From Marinobacter sp. C7 (GTDB lineage: Bacteria > Pseudomonadota > Gammaproteobacteria > Pseudomonadales > Oleiphilaceae): 64,000 bases of DNA. The position numbers were made by a program, and so were the translations under genes. Shown here one piece after another: positions 1-8,796 of this stretch (positions are counted from its first letter, which is position 1; each line of letters opens with the position of its first letter). The stretch spans positions 496,001 through 560,000 of the forward strand of contig NZ_JAKQZH010000001.1 of the NCBI RefSeq assembly GCF_022343555.1, written 5' to 3'. The notes below the pieces were generated by a model. The model was not told the origin of the DNA and did no database searches. It worked only from the letters and a program-made list of their open reading frames with translations.

Positions 1-1
1 C

Positions 2-88
2 CCGTCGGATCCAGTGTCCGCTCCTGATCCTGCCCAGCCGTTGAACCGGCCGGTCCCGAGATTCCGTTTGATAGCCCGAGGAGGCTGA
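2..88 (+). CDS. possible C-terminal end of an upstream gene (partial)
   Basis: Frame 2 is open from the window edge to a TGA at 86-88, one base before the narK ATG, and would encode a Pro/Arg-rich tail ending FRLIARGG. The tight TGA-C-ATG junction would suit translational coupling with narK. Only 28 codons are visible, so this could be chance; no family can be named. Confidence 0.25.
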   Translation, partial: PSDPVSAPDPAQPLNRPVPRFRLIARGG

Positions 89-89
89 C

Positions 90-1595
90 ATGAAAGTCGC
101 TGACGTCTTCCGCTTCAGGAACGCCGAGATCAAGGCGCTGCACCTGACCTGGATTGCATTCTTCATTACCTTTTACGTGTGGTTCAACATGGCGCCCCTG
201 GCGTCCAGCATGCTCAAGAGCGTGGACTGGCTGACCGCCGATGACCTCCGCCTGTTTGCCATCTGCAACGTGGCGCTGACCATTCCCGCCCGCATTGTCG
301 TGGGCATGGCCCTGGACCGGTTCGGTCCCCGCCGGGTGTTCTCCGTGCTGATGGTGCTGATGTCCATCCCGGCGCTGTTCTTTGCCTTTGGTAATACCAT
401 GACCCAGCTGCTGGTCAGCCGCCTGGTGCTCAGCTCCATCGGTGCCAGCTTTGTGGTCGGCATCCACATGACCGCCATGTGGTTCAAGCCCAAGGACATC
501 GGCTTTGCCGAGGGTTTCTACGCCGGTTGGGGCAACTTTGGTTCCGCCGCGGCCGCCATCTCCCTGCCGACCATCGCCCTGCACATGTATGGCGGTGAAG
601 ACGGCTGGCGCTGGGCCATTGCCCAGAGCGCCATCGTCATGGCGGCCTACGGCGTCTACTACTGGTTTGCCATCACTGACGGCCCGGCTGGCACTGTACA
701 CCGCAAGCCCCGCAAGGCCGTTGCGCTGGAAGTAAGCACCTGGGGCGATATGGTTAAGCTGATCCTGTGGACCATCCCCCTGGTGGGCGTGCTGGCGATC
801 CTGGTCTGGCGCATCCAGAACATGGGCTACCTGAGCACCACCGGAGCGGTCATCTGTTACGCGGTGATCTTTGCCATCGTCTGCTATCAGATCATCCAGA
901 TCCTGCGGGTCAACGTCCCCATTCTGAAGAAAGGCGTGCCGGAGGATGACAAGTACCCGTTCAACAGTGTTGCGGCCCTGAACAGCACCTACTTCGCGAA
1001 CTTCGGTGCCGAACTGGCCGTGGTTTCCATGCTGCCGATGTTCTTCGAGGAAACCTGGAGCCTGAGCGCGACCGCGGCCGGCCTGATTGCCGCGTCCTTC
1101 GCCTTCGTGAACCTGGTGGCCCGTCCCATGGGCGGCCTGGTCTCGGATCGGATGGGTAACCGGCGTTTCGTGATGCTCAGCTATATGTTCGGGATTGCGG
1201 TCGGCTTCGCCATGATGGGGCTGATGGATTCCAACTGGCCGCTGATCATTGCCGTGGGCATTACCGTATTCACCTCCTTCTTCGTACAGGGGGCAGAGGG
1301 AGCCACCTTTGGCATCATTCCCTCCATCAAGCGCCGTCTCACCGGCCAGATCTCCGGCATGGCCGGGGCCTACGGTAACGTTGGAGCAGTGGTGTACCTG
1401 ACCATCTTCACCTTTGTCACCCCGACCCAGTTCTTTTACATCATTGCTGCCGGTGCCTTCATCAGCTGGGTGCTGTGTGTGATGTGGCTGAAGGAGCCGG
1501 AAAGCGGTTTCTCTGATGAGTACCACGTATCCTCGGTTGACCGTCAGATTGAGGAAGAGGAGCGCCTGCGCCAGGCGGCCGCCAGCACCAGCTGA
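90..1595 (+). CDS. narK: NarK-family nitrate/nitrite transporter (MFS)
   Basis: Inner-membrane major facilitator carrier of 501 aa with about 12 hydrophobic segments, expected to import nitrate or exchange it for nitrite. Visible family marks are the early MFS loop DRFGPRR (about residues 76-82), a first Gly-rich nitrate signature around GWGNFGSA (about 146-153), and a second Gly-rich stretch GMAGAYGNVGA in the C-terminal half. A strong GAGGAGG ribosome site precedes the ATG. It differs clearly from the second NarK copy at 2674-4305, so the window carries two distinct NarK types, as many denitrifiers do. Nitrate reductase genes are not in view. Whether it is the proton symporter or the antiporter type cannot be settled by eye. 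Confidence 0.9.
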   Translation: MKVADVFRFRNAEIKALHLTWIAFFITFYVWFNMAPLASSMLKSVDWLTADDLRLFAICNVALTIPARIVVGMALDRFGPRRVFSVLMVLMSIPALFFAFGNTMTQLLVSRLVLSSIGASFVVGIHMTAMWFKPKDIGFAEGFYAGWGNFGSAAAAISLPTIALHMYGGEDGWRWAIAQSAIVMAAYGVYYWFAITDGPAGTVHRKPRKAVALEVSTWGDMVKLILWTIPLVGVLAILVWRIQNMGYLSTTGAVICYAVIFAIVCYQIIQILRVNVPILKKGVPEDDKYPFNSVAALNSTYFANFGAELAVVSMLPMFFEETWSLSATAAGLIAASFAFVNLVARPMGGLVSDRMGNRRFVMLSYMFGIAVGFAMMGLMDSNWPLIIAVGITVFTSFFVQGAEGATFGIIPSIKRRLTGQISGMAGAYGNVGAVVYLTIFTFVTPTQFFYIIAAGAFISWVLCVMWLKEPESGFSDEYHVSSVDRQIEEEERLRQAAASTS

Positions 1596-1612
1596 GGCCA
1601 GCCCCTCGAAAC

Positions 1613-1648
1613 AGCCCGCCGGGAGCAATCCCGGCGGGCTTTTTTTGT
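1613..1648 (+). terminator. rho-independent terminator after narK
   Basis: A 12-bp perfect stem (1613-1624 with 1629-1640, starting AGCCCGCCGGGA) closes a GCAA tetraloop and runs into a seven-base T tract. It ends the narK transcript 18 bases after the stop codon. Confidence 0.9.
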
Positions 1649-1756
1649 TTTGGGGATGGCGGGGCGTAATCGCGCTAAAAAACGGTCCAATTGCTCGGGC
1701 AGGATGAAATGATCCTGGCCCGGAGAAATGACAGTCGCGCATGACCAGGGAGGACA

Positions 1757-2578
1757 ATGGCTATGGAAGAGGAGGATCGTGAAGCCGCCGATCCGTTTGA
1801 AACGGTCGCGGAAACCTATGAACAACTGCTGGTCCCGGCTCTGTTCGGACAGTGGTCTGCACCGGTGGCCGATGCTGCCATGGTCGGGGAAGGTCAGCGG
1901 GTGCTGGATGTTGCCTGTGGCACCGGCGTTCTGGCCCGGGACCTGGCACAGCGGGTTGGTCCGCAGGGTGCTGTCTCGGCGCTGGATATCAACCCGGCGA
2001 TGTTGGCGGTCGCACGGAAAATGGGGGGGCGAGCCATTGACTGGCGGGAAGGGTCGGCAGAGCAGTTGCCTTATGGAGACGCGAGGTTTGACGCTGTTGT
2101 GAGCCAGTTCGGACTCATGCTGTTTCCAGCCCCGGAACAGGCGTTGCGGGAAATGATGCGGGTGCTGGCAGCCGGTGGACGGCTGGCAGTTGCCGTGTTT
2201 GATTCACTTGATTCCTTGCCGGCCTACGGTGCGATGGTGGACATATACACCCGTGTGGTCGGAGAAGAGGTGGGGCAGGCTCTGCGCAGCCCGTTCAGCC
2301 TGGGCGATGCGGATGTGTTGGCATCGTGTTTTGCGGATGCCGGGATCGGTGATGCAGTGATTACGAGTTTGGAGGGCAGGGCCCGTTTTCCGGATGTGGG
2401 CACTATGGTTACCTCCGATGTCCGGGGCTGGTTCCCCTTTGCCCAGATCCGGCTGGATGAACAGACTGTTGACGCGGTGATCCGGGAAGCCGAGGAAGCA
2501 TTGGCACCCTATACCCGGCCGGACGGTGAGGTGGAATTTCCGTTGCCGGTTCTTATTGTCACGGCAGTGAAGAAGTGA
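1757..2578 (+). CDS. class I SAM-dependent methyltransferase
   Basis: A 273-aa soluble methyltransferase. The SAM-binding motif I VLDVACGTGVLA lies near residues 50-61, followed by the acidic loop ALDINPAML (motif II) about 25 residues later and a motif-III-like region around FDAVVSQFGLMLFP. This is the UbiE/COQ5-like Methyltransf_11 fold; the substrate is not evident. The start has AGGGAGGA just upstream with short spacing; the ATG two codons later is an equally good choice. It stands alone between the narK terminator and a convergent terminator, so context gives no strong hint of its role. Confidence 0.75.
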   Translation: MAMEEEDREAADPFETVAETYEQLLVPALFGQWSAPVADAAMVGEGQRVLDVACGTGVLARDLAQRVGPQGAVSALDINPAMLAVARKMGGRAIDWREGSAEQLPYGDARFDAVVSQFGLMLFPAPEQALREMMRVLAAGGRLAVAVFDSLDSLPAYGAMVDIYTRVVGEEVGQALRSPFSLGDADVLASCFADAGIGDAVITSLEGRARFPDVGTMVTSDVRGWFPFAQIRLDEQTVDAVIREAEEALAPYTRPDGEVEFPLPVLIVTAVKK

Positions 2579-2610
2579 TGCGAACCGCACATTAACCGGT
2601 CAGGACTGAC

Positions 2611-2650
2611 CGGCCAAAAAGAAACCGGCCTCCAGAAAAGGAGGCCGGTT
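2611..2650 (-). terminator. terminator of the leftward narK gene
   Basis: An 11-bp perfect stem (2623-2633 with 2640-2650) with a 6-nt loop. Read on the minus strand it is followed by a T-rich run (complement of 2613-2622). It lies 24 bp past the narK stop; the rightward methyltransferase ends on the other side. Confidence 0.8.
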
Positions 2651-2673
2651 CGGGGGTTGTTGCTGTCCTGCTT

Positions 2674-4305
2674 TTACGGATTCTTGATGTAGGCGTTCTT
2701 GCGCAGGTAGAACCACCAGTTAACCAACAGGCACACCGCATAGAACACCGCGAAGCCGTACATCGCCACCTCCGGGGTGCCAGCCTGGATCTCCTGGCCC
2801 ATCACCCGGGGCGCGATGAAGGCGCCGTAGGCGGCGACGGCAGAGGTCCAGCCCAGGACCGGGCCTTTCTGCTGCTGGTCGAAGATAAAGCCGATGCTGC
2901 GGAACGTGGAGCCGTTACCGATACCGCTGGCGGCGAACATGATGATGAACAGGATCAGGAACGGGGCGAAGTAGCTGTTCGGATCGGTGGAGTTGTAGGC
3001 CAGCATCATCACGTAACCGGTTGCCACGGAAGCGACCACCATGACCACGGAGATGATCTGGGTCACGATGGATCCGCCCATCTTGTCGGAAATCCAGCCG
3101 CCCACAGGACGAATCAGAGCGCCGACGAACGGACCCATCCAGGCCCAGGTCAGGGCGCTCGGAGCGTCCGGGTTGACCACTCGGGTCATGGCGCCGTCGG
3201 CGCCGACTTCCATCATGTTGCCGAAGATGACGCTGATGGACAGGGGCAGTGCCGCCGAGAAGCCGATGAAGGAACCGAAGGTCAGGATGTACAGCACGGT
3301 CATGGACCAGGTGTGCTTGTTGCTGAAAATCGCGAACTGTTTCTTGATGTTGGGCTGGATGTCACCGGGAATCAGGCGCAGCAGCGCCACGGTCAGCACG
3401 ATGGTCAGCGGCAGGGCCAACCACATGTTCATGATGGAAAGTGCCCAGACACCGGCAACAGAGGTCAGCAGGCCGACGCCGTAGAGGCCCAGGATCTTGC
3501 CGAAGGCGGACAGGGGGCTGCCCGGATTCGGGGTGACCACCTTCAGGTTGTTCATGCCGAACCAGCCGGCGAATGCCAGAGGAATCAGGAACACCAGCCA
3601 GATGAAGCCGGCATTCTGGATCCAGGTGTCGGTGCCCGCTTCGATGCGGCCAATCAGGGTGCCACTGGGGCTTTGCAGCTGCATCGGATCACCCCCCAGG
3701 GCGCCGAAGATGCCGACCGTCATCGCCAGGGGGATGAGGACCTGCATGGTGGTCACGCCGAAGTTACCCAGGCCGGCGTTCATGCCAAGGCCATAGCCCT
3801 GTTTGCTCTTCGGGTAGAAGGCGCTGATGTTGCTCATGGAGCAGGCGAAGTTACCGCCGCCAATGCCGGAGAGCAGCGCGAGGGCCTGGAAGACGATGAA
3901 CGGTGTGTCGGGGTTCATCAGGGCGATGCCGGTGCCGAGCGCCGGGATCATCAGCAGCGCGGTGGTCAGGAACACGGTATTGCGGCCACCGGCGATCTTG
4001 ATCATGAACGAGGCCGGAATTCGCAAGGTCGCGCCTGAAAGGCCTGCAATGGCGCTCAGGGTGAAAAGCTGATCAACCGTAAATGGGAACCCCAGGTTCT
4101 TCATCTGTGTCGTGATCATGCCCCACATCAGCCAGACTGCAAAACCGACCAGCAGGCTGGGGATTGAAATCCACAGGTTGCGGGTGGCAACACGCTTGCC
4201 CTCCCGTTCCCAGAACTCTTCATTTTCGACATCCCAGTTTTCGATGTCGGCGTTGGTGCGATTGTTGTCGCCGATCAATCCGGCGTCTGCTCTGCTGTTG
4301 GCCAT
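2674..4305 (-). CDS. narK: NarK-family nitrate/nitrite transporter (MFS)
   Basis: A 543-aa inner-membrane carrier. After a hydrophilic N-terminus of about 45 residues come roughly 12 transmembrane segments. The nitrate-carrier signatures are visible as GLGMNAGLGNFGV in the first half and ASGIGNGSTF in the second, with a conserved MFS loop WISDKMGG. The ATG at 4305 is chosen because GAGGAG sits 8 bases upstream; the longer open frame to 4494 would run through the promoter. A perfect FNR/DNR box lies about 94 bp upstream of the ATG, so induction by low oxygen and/or NO is likely. It ends at a clear terminator. Confidence 0.92.
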   Translation of the reverse strand: MANSRADAGLIGDNNRTNADIENWDVENEEFWEREGKRVATRNLWISIPSLLVGFAVWLMWGMITTQMKNLGFPFTVDQLFTLSAIAGLSGATLRIPASFMIKIAGGRNTVFLTTALLMIPALGTGIALMNPDTPFIVFQALALLSGIGGGNFACSMSNISAFYPKSKQGYGLGMNAGLGNFGVTTMQVLIPLAMTVGIFGALGGDPMQLQSPSGTLIGRIEAGTDTWIQNAGFIWLVFLIPLAFAGWFGMNNLKVVTPNPGSPLSAFGKILGLYGVGLLTSVAGVWALSIMNMWLALPLTIVLTVALLRLIPGDIQPNIKKQFAIFSNKHTWSMTVLYILTFGSFIGFSAALPLSISVIFGNMMEVGADGAMTRVVNPDAPSALTWAWMGPFVGALIRPVGGWISDKMGGSIVTQIISVVMVVASVATGYVMMLAYNSTDPNSYFAPFLILFIIMFAASGIGNGSTFRSIGFIFDQQQKGPVLGWTSAVAAYGAFIAPRVMGQEIQAGTPEVAMYGFAVFYAVCLLVNWWFYLRKNAYIKNP

Positions 4306-4398
4306 GTTTATTGCTCCTCGGTTTGCTAACCCGAAGCCACGGCACCCGTGGCTCTTTAGGTTTGGTGTCATTGTGCAAATCAAGTGGCAGAACCATTC

Positions 4399-4412
4399 TT
4401 GATAATCATCAA
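4399..4412. promoter_or_regulatory. FNR/DNR box before narK
   Basis: TTGATAATCATCAA is a perfect match to the FNR/Anr/Dnr consensus TTGAT-N4-ATCAA. It is the only strong site in the 256-bp gap between narK and nnrS, and the placement suits control of narK. Confidence 0.85.
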
Positions 4413-4561
4413 GGCGGCCGGGTGGGGGATTGTGATGCGGAATTTCAAGGCCGTTTTGAGTCGTCAGAAACGATGAAAAATCTATTAAAAACAATAAGGT
4501 GCAAGGGTGATATTTCGAAGGGGGTAGTCAGGAGCGGCTGCGGCGCAGTGGAGGTAGCCAA

Positions 4562-5713
4562 TCATTTCCGGGGCTTATGTGCCGCTCGGAAAAGTGCCAG
4601 GAGCTGTATGGCGACGCCAAGATAGGTAGTGCACCAGAGCGCGGCAGAAAGCCAGAGCCAGAAGGGGCTGGCAAACGGTGTCGGGCCGGCCAGGTAGCGG
4701 CCGAGTGCGGACAGTCCCAGCAACACCGCGACGGTGATGACCTGCCATCCCGGAGGGGGGCGGCGTGATGCCCGCTGCCACGCCAGCCGAAGCATCACAC
4801 TCGCGGACAGCGTCCCCAGGGCACCAACGGTAATCAGGTGCAGGGCCGGGGTTGCGGGGGCGCCGGAGAGCAGGTGTAGGCCGCTGACGCCAGCGCCAGC
4901 CGCGAGCCAGAGATAACCGGTCGCGAAAACCAGCAGATCCGGACGCTCCGGGCAGTGCCACACACGCCAGCGGAGGATCCTGACGGCAATCAACAGGGCT
5001 GACGCCAGGAGCAAGATCCCGGCAAACCGGTTGGTGACTTCGCTCATCGCCAGGCCCATCGCAGAAATCAGCAGAACAATCAGCGCGCCCTCTATTCTCG
5101 GCTGGACCCTGGCTTCCAGAGGGATGCCCTTTTTCTCCAGCGTGCCGGCGACCGCAGGTGCAATGATGCGGCCGCCCATGAAGGTCATCAGGAGCAGCAA
5201 CCCCAGAACGGCGCTGTGCAGGAGCAATGTTGGGGCCGGGAGCAGATTCTCCGGGCCGGCCAGGCCCGTAAGCCAGAACCCGGGCACCATCAGGCACAGC
5301 GTCAGGATAAGCGGCCCCGCTATCTTGTTGCGCCACTTTTTGGCGGCGTTGAACCGGGGTACCACGTAATAGGCCAATAACAGGGCAAACGCGGGACTTG
5401 GCAACTGAGCTGCCCAGCTGTCCGGAGCCAGCAGCCATGTAATCCTTGCCAACAGCCACAGGGCGAACAGCGGCAGCAGTACCCGTCGGGGCTGGGGCCC
5501 GAGTGTATAGCCGGCAATCAATGCCAGGGCAAACCCGAAGATCAGTTCATGGCCATGACCGGCTCCAATCAGCCCCGGTGGCCATCCGGTCCCGGAAAGT
5601 ACGGCGAAGATGGATAGCGGAACGGCCAGGGCGGCGAGAATGGCCGCAGCCGGAAAGAACAGCCAGAAAGCATGTATGTTTTTGCCGGGACGGCCCGGCT
5701 TGTCCGGTGTCAT
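4562..5713 (-). CDS. nnrS: NnrS family NO-response membrane protein
   Basis: A polytopic membrane protein of about 383 aa with some 12 hydrophobic segments. NnrS marks seen: GHGHELIFGFALALIAGY near the start of the second helix, GGRIIAPAVAG in the middle, and the late HLITVGALGTLSASVMLR region; conserved His in these are expected heme/metal ligands. NnrS proteins are tied to nitrosative stress and are usually controlled by NO-responsive FNR-family regulators. The ATG at 5713 has AAGGA six bases upstream and is preferred to a GTG nine codons earlier. No FNR box is seen in its short upstream gap. Confidence 0.85.
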   Translation of the reverse strand: MTPDKPGRPGKNIHAFWLFFPAAAILAALAVPLSIFAVLSGTGWPPGLIGAGHGHELIFGFALALIAGYTLGPQPRRVLLPLFALWLLARITWLLAPDSWAAQLPSPAFALLLAYYVVPRFNAAKKWRNKIAGPLILTLCLMVPGFWLTGLAGPENLLPAPTLLLHSAVLGLLLLMTFMGGRIIAPAVAGTLEKKGIPLEARVQPRIEGALIVLLISAMGLAMSEVTNRFAGILLLASALLIAVRILRWRVWHCPERPDLLVFATGYLWLAAGAGVSGLHLLSGAPATPALHLITVGALGTLSASVMLRLAWQRASRRPPPGWQVITVAVLLGLSALGRYLAGPTPFASPFWLWLSAALWCTTYLGVAIQLLALFRAAHKPRK

Positions 5714-5787
5714 CTGCTGTCCTTGACGGTTCTGCGGCACAGGGCTAACAGTTAAAAGTATCGGAAGCCGATCTGTAAAGGTGCATC

Positions 5788-6351
5788 ATGAATATTACAC
5801 AGCTTGCCTGTCTGCCGTTTTCCGGCAATGGTGCCTGGTCGGAACTGCGGCGACTGAATCTGTCCATTCCCTTCCTGGCCTGGGTTGTGGTGGTACCCCT
5901 GTCTTTTCTGCCGCCGGTTCTGCTTTATTATGCCGGTACCCAGTACGGTGACAGCTTCATTGCGGGCTTTGCCGGTAAGGAGTGGCGTTTCATCACCACG
6001 ATTCTGTTCCTGGCCGAGTTGCTGACATTCTTTGTCATGGGGTGGCTGATCCACGCCGTGCTGGATGGCCATAAACTGCAGGTCAGTTACCAGGACGCCT
6101 ACCTTCTGGCTGCCATCGCACCACTGCCGCTCTGGTTGTCTTCGCTGGCGCTGCTGGTGCCGGTGCTGGCGGTCAGCGTGGTCGCGGTGTTGGCAGGGCT
6201 GTTTGTGTCCTGTGCGCTGGTCTACCAGGGGGTGCGATCGCTGTGTCACCTGAGCGACAACGATGTGGTTGCCATGTCTGCCACATACACCGTCATGGCC
6301 GCGTCCTTGCTGGCCTGGGGCGTGCTGATGGGCATGGTCTGGGCGTTCTGA
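5788..6351 (+). CDS. Yip1-like five-helix membrane protein
   Basis: A 187-aa protein with about five transmembrane helices and a short cytosolic N-terminus. The pattern, with a charged pair before helix 1 (LRRLNLSIPFLAW) and PLPLWLSSLALLVP in the middle, fits the bacterial Yip1/YIPF-like family. Function is unknown. It is divergent from nnrS and its TGA abuts, with no gap, the stop of the convergent hemolysin-III gene. The start has AAGGTG seven bases upstream. Confidence 0.6.
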   Translation: MNITQLACLPFSGNGAWSELRRLNLSIPFLAWVVVVPLSFLPPVLLYYAGTQYGDSFIAGFAGKEWRFITTILFLAELLTFFVMGWLIHAVLDGHKLQVSYQDAYLLAAIAPLPLWLSSLALLVPVLAVSVVAVLAGLFVSCALVYQGVRSLCHLSDNDVVAMSATYTVMAASLLAWGVLMGMVWAF

Positions 6352-7041
6352 TCAGACGGCGTGAGGCAACACGCCGTAATAGATGGCGCTGAAGTGACAG
6401 GCACTGCCACCGATGACGAACAGGTGCCAGACCGCGTGCATGTAGGGGATGCGGTCCGCCAGGTAAAACGCCACACCGGCGGTATAGACAACGCCGCCGG
6501 CGATGGTCAGGTTGAGTGCGGTTTCACTGAGGTTGGCGACCAGATCGGAGGAGGCGAAGGTGATCAGCCAGCCCATGGCAATGTAGATACCCACGCGAGC
6601 GAGCTTGAAGCGGTTCTTGAAGATGACTTTGAGGATTACCCCGGTCAGTGCCAGGGACCAGATCACGGCAAACAGGGTCCAGCCGACGGTTCCCCGCATG
6701 TTCACCAGCAGGAAGGGGGTGTAGGTGCCGGCGATCAGGAGAAAGATGGCGCAGTGATCCAGGGTCTTGAAGGCCCGTTTCAGTTCTGGTCGACGGGCGC
6801 CATGGTAGAGCGCGGAAGCCAGGTACAGAAGGATCAGTGACGCCCCGAAGATACTGAAGCTGACGATTTTCCAGGCATCACCTGACTGGCTCGCACCGGC
6901 AATGAGCGCCACGGTACCTATCACGCTGAGCAGGGCGCCGATACCATGGGTCGCGCTGTTCAGCCATTCCTCGATGCGATGGTGAATGGAGTCAAAGGTC
7001 TGCTTTGCTTGGGTCATTGTTGGGGATTCCGGATCAGTCAT
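6352..7041 (-). CDS. hemolysin III / PAQR family membrane protein
   Basis: About 229 aa with seven predicted helices. HlyIII family marks: ASALYHG with its conserved His, LDHCAIFLLIAGTYTPF in the central helix, and the C-terminal HLFVIGGSACHF; the three His/Asp positions are the predicted metal site of PAQR proteins. Two starts are possible, ATG 7041 and ATG 7017 (221 aa); neither has a strong ribosome site. Despite the family name, no hemolytic role can be assumed. It is divergent from wrbA with a palindrome between them. Confidence 0.8.
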   Translation of the reverse strand: MTDPESPTMTQAKQTFDSIHHRIEEWLNSATHGIGALLSVIGTVALIAGASQSGDAWKIVSFSIFGASLILLYLASALYHGARRPELKRAFKTLDHCAIFLLIAGTYTPFLLVNMRGTVGWTLFAVIWSLALTGVILKVIFKNRFKLARVGIYIAMGWLITFASSDLVANLSETALNLTIAGGVVYTAGVAFYLADRIPYMHAVWHLFVIGGSACHFSAIYYGVLPHAV

Positions 7042-7103
7042 GGGCTTAAGGTACTTCAGCGTACACCTGTACGCAATGCCTCGGGATGAACATCCTGTGA
7101 CCA

Positions 7104-7122
7104 TGTTCAGAAAAACTGAACA
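7104..7122. promoter_or_regulatory. palindromic operator candidate between hlyIII and wrbA genes
   Basis: TGTTCAG-AAAAA-CTGAACA is a perfect 7-5-7 inverted repeat in the divergent promoter region, 63 bp from the left start and 82 bp from wrbA. It has the look of a dimeric repressor site; the binding protein is not identified. Confidence 0.5.
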
Positions 7123-7162
7123 AGCCATCGGAAAACTTCCGGTTTCATGGTCATCCGGCCGG

Positions 7163-7203
7163 CGGTAACCTGCCGTATATATTGAAACAACGGGAGGTTA
7201 CCG
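7163..7203 (+). promoter_or_regulatory. inverted repeat in the wrbA leader covering the ribosome site
   Basis: CGGTAACCT (7163-7171) pairs perfectly with AGGTTACCG (7195-7203) across a 23-bp spacer. The right arm overlaps the GGGAGG ribosome site and touches the ATG. In RNA it could hide the ribosome site; in DNA it could be an operator. Confidence 0.4.
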
Positions 7204-7803
7204 ATGGCGAAAGTTCTTGTCCTTTACCATTCCATGTACGGTCACATTGAGACTATGGCCGAAACAGTGGCCGAGGGTGCGCGAAGCGTGGAAGGCGCTG
7301 AGGTAGTGATCAAACGGGTTCCGGAAACGATGCCGGAGCAGGCGTTCCTGAACGCCGGCGGCAAGGCTGACCAGGGAGCGCCAGTCGCTGATCCGCAGGA
7401 ATTGGCCAATTACGACGCGATCATCTTCGGCACACCGACCCGCTTTGGCAACATGTCCGGTCAGATGCGTAACTTTCTGGACCAGACCGGAGGGTTGTGG
7501 GCCGAGGGCAAACTGCACGGCAAGGTAGCGAGTGTTTTCGCATCCACCGGTACCGGTGGTGGTCAGGAACAGACCATTACCTCCTTCTGGACCACCCTGG
7601 CGCACCACGGCATGGTGATTGTGCCCCTTGGTTACGGTATTCCGGAATTCTTCGATATTTCCGAGACCAACGGTGGCACCCCCTACGGCGCAACGACCAT
7701 CGCCGGCGGTGACGGCTCACGGCAGCCCAGTGAGAAGGAAACTGCCATCGCCCTGTTCCAGGGCAAGCACGTGGCTGAACTGGCGGTGAAGCTTCACGGG
7801 TAA
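7204..7803 (+). CDS. wrbA: NAD(P)H:quinone oxidoreductase WrbA
   Basis: A flavodoxin-like FMN enzyme of 199 aa, the usual WrbA length, that reduces quinones by two electrons and limits redox cycling. The FMN phosphate loop [13 protein letters not shown] is at residues 7-19; the FMN-binding [25 protein letters not shown] segment (about 80-100) and [10 protein letters not shown] (about 117-126) are typical, as is the late [14 protein letters not shown] region. GGGAGG lies seven bases before the ATG. It is a single gene with its own terminator. Confidence 0.95.
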   Translation: MAKVLVLYHSMYGHIETMAETVAEGARSVEGAEVVIKRVPETMPEQAFLNAGGKADQGAPVADPQELANYDAIIFGTPTRFGNMSGQMRNFLDQTGGLWAEGKLHGKVASVFASTGTGGGQEQTITSFWTTLAHHGMVIVPLGYGIPEFFDISETNGGTPYGATTIAGGDGSRQPSEKETAIALFQGKHVAELAVKLHG

Positions 7804-7835
7804 TCGTTGGTGCTCTGCAAAGCGTTGAGCGTTTC

Positions 7836-7867
7836 GGGCAGTCGGGTTTCCTGGCTGCCCTTTTTTA
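7836..7867 (+). terminator. terminator after wrbA
   Basis: GGGCAG (7836-7841) pairs with CTGCCC (7855-7860), followed by six Ts. It lies between wrbA and the convergent Crp/Fnr gene. Confidence 0.75.
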
Positions 7868-7887
7868 TGCCTGCTCCAACCGTTACT

Positions 7888-8586
7888 TCACCCGGCTGAA
7901 TTCGTTTTCAGCCGCGAGAACGTCGCTGGCACCACGCCCAGCCAGGACGCCAGCTGGTTGTCCGGCACCCGCCGAACCAGCTCGGGATACTCCTCCAGTA
8001 ACAGCTGGTAGCGCTCGCTTGCCGGCATCGTGTGTTTGCGGAACTCCCGCATACTGGTCAGTTCGGCCAGTTCTTCGGTCAGCGCCAGGGCGAAACGGGG
8101 CCAGAGGCCATCGCCGTGGGAGCGGATGGCGGAACGAAATGCGGCAAAGTCCGCCACCCAGAGGGTGGCGGGCGTGCTGGCGGTGAGGCAAAGGGTATTG
8201 CGTACCGTGCGGCTGCGACCGAAGACCGGCCACACCAGATCGCCCTCGGAGAAGAAGTGATGAACCGCGACCTTGCCGCTGGGTGCTTCCCTGAAAAGCC
8301 TCAGGATCCCGTATTGGACGAGATAGACATTGGCCCAGGGGGAATCATGTTTCTCCAGGTTCGTTTCGGCGTCTATCCGGCGTTGATGGAACAGGCGGGT
8401 CAGGTCGCCAAGAAACCTGGCTTCCGGGCTTTGCTGGTCTTTACCCAGGCGGATGCCGAACACGCGGCTGAGACCATTGAGCAGGACAACTTCGGCGGGA
8501 GCACTGTCGTGCTGAATGATGTCAGGGTTGTTTTCGCCCAGCATGCAGGGGGCGGATGAGGCGTCTGGCCTGAAGATGCTGTTCAT
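7888..8586 (-). CDS. Crp/Fnr family transcriptional regulator
   Basis: A 232-aa regulator with an N-terminal cNMP-like sensor domain (hydrophobic beta pattern VYLVQYGILRLF...HHFFSEGDLV) and a C-terminal helix-turn-helix, QLASWLGVVPATFSRLK. The recognition helix lacks the Glu that FNR/Dnr use to read the G of TTGAT: the FNR order E-x-x-S-R is here A-T-F-S-R. The protein stops soon after the helix, with no wing. No N-terminal Cys cluster for an Fe-S centre is present. So it is probably not the Anr or Dnr that reads the FNR boxes of this window. The ATG at 8586 is chosen over an upstream TTG. Confidence 0.8.
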   Translation of the reverse strand: MNSIFRPDASSAPCMLGENNPDIIQHDSAPAEVVLLNGLSRVFGIRLGKDQQSPEARFLGDLTRLFHQRRIDAETNLEKHDSPWANVYLVQYGILRLFREAPSGKVAVHHFFSEGDLVWPVFGRSRTVRNTLCLTASTPATLWVADFAAFRSAIRSHGDGLWPRFALALTEELAELTSMREFRKHTMPASERYQLLLEEYPELVRRVPDNQLASWLGVVPATFSRLKTNSAG

Positions 8587-8648
8587 GTTTCTGACCCCGA
8601 TTGGACAATGGGTCAATTATCGTATCAGAAAAGCATCTTTTGAAATGA

Positions 8649-8662
8649 CTTAAATCATTAAG
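8649..8662. promoter_or_regulatory. 5-4-5 palindrome upstream of the Crp/Fnr gene
   Basis: CTTAAATCATTAAG has two CTTAA/TTAAG half-sites with the 4-bp spacing of FNR-family boxes. It is about 63 bp upstream of the regulator's ATG and could be an autoregulatory site. Inference only. Confidence 0.35.
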
Positions 8663-8722
8663 GCATTTTCACTAACTCGATTAGGACCGGTAGCTTTCGG
8701 CTGTTCAGGGGCCGCCAGGAAG

Positions 8723-8752
8723 GGGGTCAGATGAACGCTTTCATCTGACCCC
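8723..8752. repeat. REP-like palindrome, copy 1
   Basis: GGGGTCAGATGAA, loop CGCT, TTCATCTGACCCC: a perfect 13-bp stem with a 4-nt loop. It lies between the nirN 3' end and the Crp/Fnr gene. Confidence 0.85.
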
Positions 8753-8796
8753 AGCATCCGTACAGTTTCGGGGCGATGAGGTATCGCAGCCACAAC

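Noticed and set aside
2596..2612. CCGGTC...GACCGG hairpin after the methyltransferase gene
   Set aside because: Short stem with no T tract on the plus strand; the adjacent 2623-2650 stem is the real terminator candidate.
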